From: Sulfuriroseicoccus oceanibius
Lineage (GTDB): Bacteria; Verrucomicrobiota; Verrucomicrobiia; Verrucomicrobiales; SLCJ01
NCBI RefSeq assembly: GCF_010681825.2
Contig: NZ_CP066776.1
Span: forward strand, 62,001-126,000
Length of the DNA: 64,000 bases
Direction: 5' to 3'
Below the pieces are notes generated by a model. It worked only from the letters and a program-made list of their open reading frames with translations. It did not search any database and was not told where the DNA came from. Positions 61,728 to 64,000 of this stretch are shown here, piece after piece; positions within the stretch are counted from its first letter, which is position 1; each line of letters begins with the position of its first letter. The translations under genes and the position numbers were made by a program.

Positions 61728-61786
61728 GAAAGGGAAACGCAAACCAGCCCAGGGTGACGGGAGCCTCAGGCGACCACACCCTGGGA
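61728..61786 (+). repeat. Family G repeat at the right edge of the IS
   Basis: CCCAGGGTG (61748-61756) and CACCCTGGG (61777-61785) in the context GCAAACCAGCCCAGGGTGAC, very like 26531-26575 (GCAAACCAGCCCAGGGTGAA). Unlike that copy it is followed by ATATTCC and not by a T-run. Confidence 0.7.
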
Positions 61787-61873
61787 TATTCCGCGCCAAC
61801 GCAATCCAGGCCAAGCATGCGACACCGCCGACGCGTATCCCCCACCCGCCGGCCGCTCCCGACACGACGACGC

Positions 61874-61920
61874 ACCCTAAGTCAGCCGTCGTCCAGTAAC
61901 GACTGGTTATGACTTAGGGT
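61874..61920. repeat. Perfect 11-bp inverted repeat
   Basis: ACCCTAAGTCA (61874-61884) and TGACTTAGGGT (61910-61920) are exact inverse complements with 25 bases between, which themselves hold GTCGT / ACGAC. It overlaps the stop of the gene remnant, and no T-run is seen on either side. Confidence 0.8.
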
Positions 61921-62191
61921 AGTCACCCCAGAATACAACCTTCCATGTACCATCTATGATGTGGAAGTCATAAACAACCCCAGGTCCATTTCCCTTACCT
62001 TTGCCTTCATCAGGCGTCACACTAACACTCCATACATTATCGTTGTAACCGTTCCCTCTCGACTTGACTTTGAGCCACTCTTTCTTCCAGCCAGCTATAC
62101 TTGAAATGGATTCATTCTCTTCGAATGTCTTTCCGTGCCTGTTGATGAATTTCTCGGCATACTTCGGACTGTAATAGTTCTTCGCCTCTTG
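61907..62191 (-). pseudogene. 5'-truncated gene remnant, family not recognised
   Basis: A 94-codon open frame on the minus strand ending TAA at 61907-61909, with an upstream stop at 62192-62194 and no ATG. Read through, it is sensible protein sequence (AKNYYSPKYAEKFINR, FEENESISSIAGWKKEWL, VYDFHIIDGTWKVVFWGDYP) with lower GC than its neighbours. The lack of a start suggests the 5' part was lost, perhaps with the IS insertion or another rearrangement. A start at another codon cannot be excluded. It is too short to assign. Confidence 0.5.
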
Positions 62192-62265
62192 TTATCCTCG
62201 TTGCTGTTGACCGATCTGAAGTCGGAGCGCAGCGCCCCCTACTCAGCTCGACGCCGCCCCCCCAC

Positions 62266-64000
62266 TCACTCACCTACCACCGCAATGTGCTGCAGGTGAA
62301 GTGTCCGGCCCTTGCCGGGAAGGCTGACACGCAGGTAGCGGAGTGGTTTGCCGGGAATGAAGGCTCCGGTTTTCTCGGATCCTACCGGAATAGCCCACCG
62401 CTCTGGCACGTTCTCAGGTTTCGAGTCGTCCTGCCACAGCTTGTGGAATGTCTTGCCATCGGTTGAATACTCCACCAGTAATCCAGCTGCGCGCTCTTGA
62501 TGGGAGTCGGCGCGGTTGGTAATGGCGATGTGCTTCACGTTCTCCACCTTGCGAAGGTCTATCAGCACCGAGGGCGACTCCATTTCCATCGAGTGGAATC
62601 CAAAGCGCTGCTCGCTCTTTAGATCCATCAGTTGTTGCGGATTTGGACTCCACTTAGGATCGGCGTCGGCACTCGTACAAATGGCTCCGTCATTGAGAAT
62701 GCGGCCGTAGGCTGAGTAGTCAGCCCCGGCGCTCGGCAATTCGTAGAAACGCGTCGAATCGACACGACCCGCAAACTCCAGCACCACGCAGTCGATCACG
62801 GGCTCCAACATTTCCCCGGCGGGAAGGGTCAGATAGTAATCGCCCTCCCTACGTGCGACCTCAAGTTCTCCACCATGTAGCAACTTTGCAGAGCGGAGCT
62901 CGTTCCCCTCCAGCCCCGGCACTCGGAAGCTGGGCCCGACCATCAATCCCGTGCGAACGTGCAGATATACATACTTGCCACGATGCGACGAACTCAGTGC
63001 CCCTGATGGCTTATAAGGTCCGGCCGTGGTTCCATACACAGACTCGCCAAATCGCCCCATCCACTCGCCGATTCGCGTGATCGCTTCCCGTTGGTCGGCG
63101 GGGAGAACCCCGTTGCCATCCGGCGTCAGGTTGAGCAGGAAGTTCCCACCGGAGTCCACCACATCGATGATGTCGGTAAGAAGGACGGAGTGCGGTTTCA
63201 CCGGATTTCCGTTCTGATAGGACCAGCTATGGTCGCGGCAGATGATATCGCAGGTCTCCCATCGGTTACTGGTATTGAAGTAGCCCTTTTTGCGCTCATG
63301 AGTCGCGAAATCCTCCAAGCCCCGGTGGTCGGCCTGTTGCTTCCCGCCGTAGGAGAAGTAGTAACGATCATTAAAAAGCGTCGCTGGCTGATAGCCCCGA
63401 ACCTCCTGGTACACCGCATCGCCTCCCCAGTGGCTGGGATGGCTGCCGCCCAGTCCGTCGAACCACAAGCAGAACACATCACCATATTCGGTGAGCAGTT
63501 GCTTGAGGTGATGCCGCATGTAGGGCGAGTAGTCGGCGCCTTTGGTCGGATCCGCCTTGCCGCGTGGTGGATTGTAGTTCGGGTGAGTCCAATCCGGATT
63601 GGAATAGTAATAACCCACTTTAAGGCCCTCCTTGCGAATGGCATCGGAAAGCTCGCGGATCACGTCGCGGCCGAAGCCCCGCTCTCCGGTAATCTTCCAG
63701 CCTAGGTCCGCAGTCTGGCCCTCGGCAATCACCGCTTTGCCATTGTGATCTACCATCGGGTACCCGTGTTCATTGAGCCGCAGCGAGCGCTTGGCATCAA
63801 ACATCGGAAACCCGTCGTGATGTTTGCTCACGAGAACCACATACTTGGCCCCGGACTTACGGAAGAGATCCGCCCAATCCTCCGCATCGAGCTTCTCGGG
63901 CTTGAAGCGTTCCCAGAGACGATTGTATTGCGCGTAGGGCAGTGACGTGTAGTGGTCCTCGATCACCACCCCGTTATCCTTCTTGCCCGGTCTCGGACCA
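62266..64000 (-). CDS. Alpha-L-fucosidase (GH29), 5' end outside window
   Basis: At least 578 residues, open to the window end. GH29 retaining fucosidase fold: VVLVSKHHDGFPMFD, GYYYSNPDWT, and the nucleophile region FCLWFDGLGGSH (Asp in LWFDG). GGNFLLNLTPDGNGVLP and IGEWMGRFGESVYGTTAGP follow, then a beta domain and a final F5/8-type-like domain (VLIDLRKVENVKHIAITNRA, LRYLRVSLPG). The usual GH29 N-terminal part with the signal peptide and W-FGIF-HWG strand is missing, as it lies past base 64000. A GTG at 63969 would be an internal start and is rejected. It suggests use of fucose-containing polysaccharides such as fucoidan. Confidence 0.92.
   Translation of the reverse strand, partial: GPRPGKKDNGVVIEDHYTSLPYAQYNRLWERFKPEKLDAEDWADLFRKSGAKYVVLVSKHHDGFPMFDAKRSLRLNEHGYPMVDHNGKAVIAEGQTADLGWKITGERGFGRDVIRELSDAIRKEGLKVGYYYSNPDWTHPNYNPPRGKADPTKGADYSPYMRHHLKQLLTEYGDVFCLWFDGLGGSHPSHWGGDAVYQEVRGYQPATLFNDRYYFSYGGKQQADHRGLEDFATHERKKGYFNTSNRWETCDIICRDHSWSYQNGNPVKPHSVLLTDIIDVVDSGGNFLLNLTPDGNGVLPADQREAITRIGEWMGRFGESVYGTTAGPYKPSGALSSSHRGKYVYLHVRTGLMVGPSFRVPGLEGNELRSAKLLHGGELEVARREGDYYLTLPAGEMLEPVIDCVVLEFAGRVDSTRFYELPSAGADYSAYGRILNDGAICTSADADPKWSPNPQQLMDLKSEQRFGFHSMEMESPSVLIDLRKVENVKHIAITNRADSHQERAAGLLVEYSTDGKTFHKLWQDDSKPENVPERWAIPVGSEKTGAFIPGKPLRYLRVSLPGKGRTLHLQHIAVVGE

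Noticed and set aside
61874-61920. Integron attC site
   Set aside because: The inverted repeat is perfect, but the outer arms do not carry the GTTRRRY / RYYYAAC core sites, and no integrase is present.

Overview
The window looks like a chromosomal stretch of a free-living member of the Verrucomicrobiota, probably the order Verrucomicrobiales. The grounds are moderate-to-high GC, two tandem proteins with PEP-CTERM sorting signals, a proline-tRNA ligase of the archaeal/eukaryotic-like short type, DUF255, DUF2851 and Ebo-type proteins, and many dispersed palindromic intergenic repeats of a kind common in Verrucomicrobiota and Planctomycetota. This is an inference; there is no rRNA in the window and no tRNA gene was recognised.

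Bases 1-16 kb are mostly housekeeping. They hold valS, a BLUF photoreceptor, an unknown protein, a YefM-YoeB toxin-antitoxin pair with a palindromic operator, an acrylyl-CoA reductase (acuI-like), panC, murJ, the Sua5/TsaC t6A enzyme, shikimate kinase with a small membrane protein, a membrane-anchored FMN glutamate-synthase-like protein, queG and a CYTH phosphatase. Bases 15.7-34.4 kb hold a zinc-ribbon/SPFH pair (the SPFH protein ends in an excisionase-like helix-turn-helix), glgB, a DUF255 thioredoxin-like protein, a VapBC-type pair with its own palindrome, a maltose-acetyltransferase-like protein and purB. They are followed by eboE, eboC and nspC (with hairpin repeats between them), a membrane protein, a PatB-type C-S lyase and proS.

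Bases 34.4-57 kb run largely on the minus strand: a YceK-like lipoprotein, a membrane protein, miaB, a three-copy ~210-bp direct repeat, then rsmE-dnaJ-grpE, a STAS protein, a lipoprotein, the two PEP-CTERM paralogues, a pseudouridine synthase and a full-length rapA. Two paralogous outer-membrane barrels face the other way. After them come DUF2851, a membrane-anchored terpene-cyclase-fold protein, and a yqeY-tsaD-clcA-like set. TsaD and Sua5 are both t6A enzymes but lie about 45 kb apart.

The end of the window (57-64 kb) holds a small secreted Cys/Lys-rich protein, a large VWA membrane protein and an IS110-family element. Its roughly 220-base structured leader is a strong candidate for a bridge RNA, and its right edge abuts a dispersed palindromic repeat. 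A decayed gene fragment and a GH29 alpha-L-fucosidase that runs off the end follow. The most promising item for follow-up is the IS110 element with its leader RNA. The next most promising are the SPFH-HTH fusion, the Cys-rich protein and the nested repeat families.
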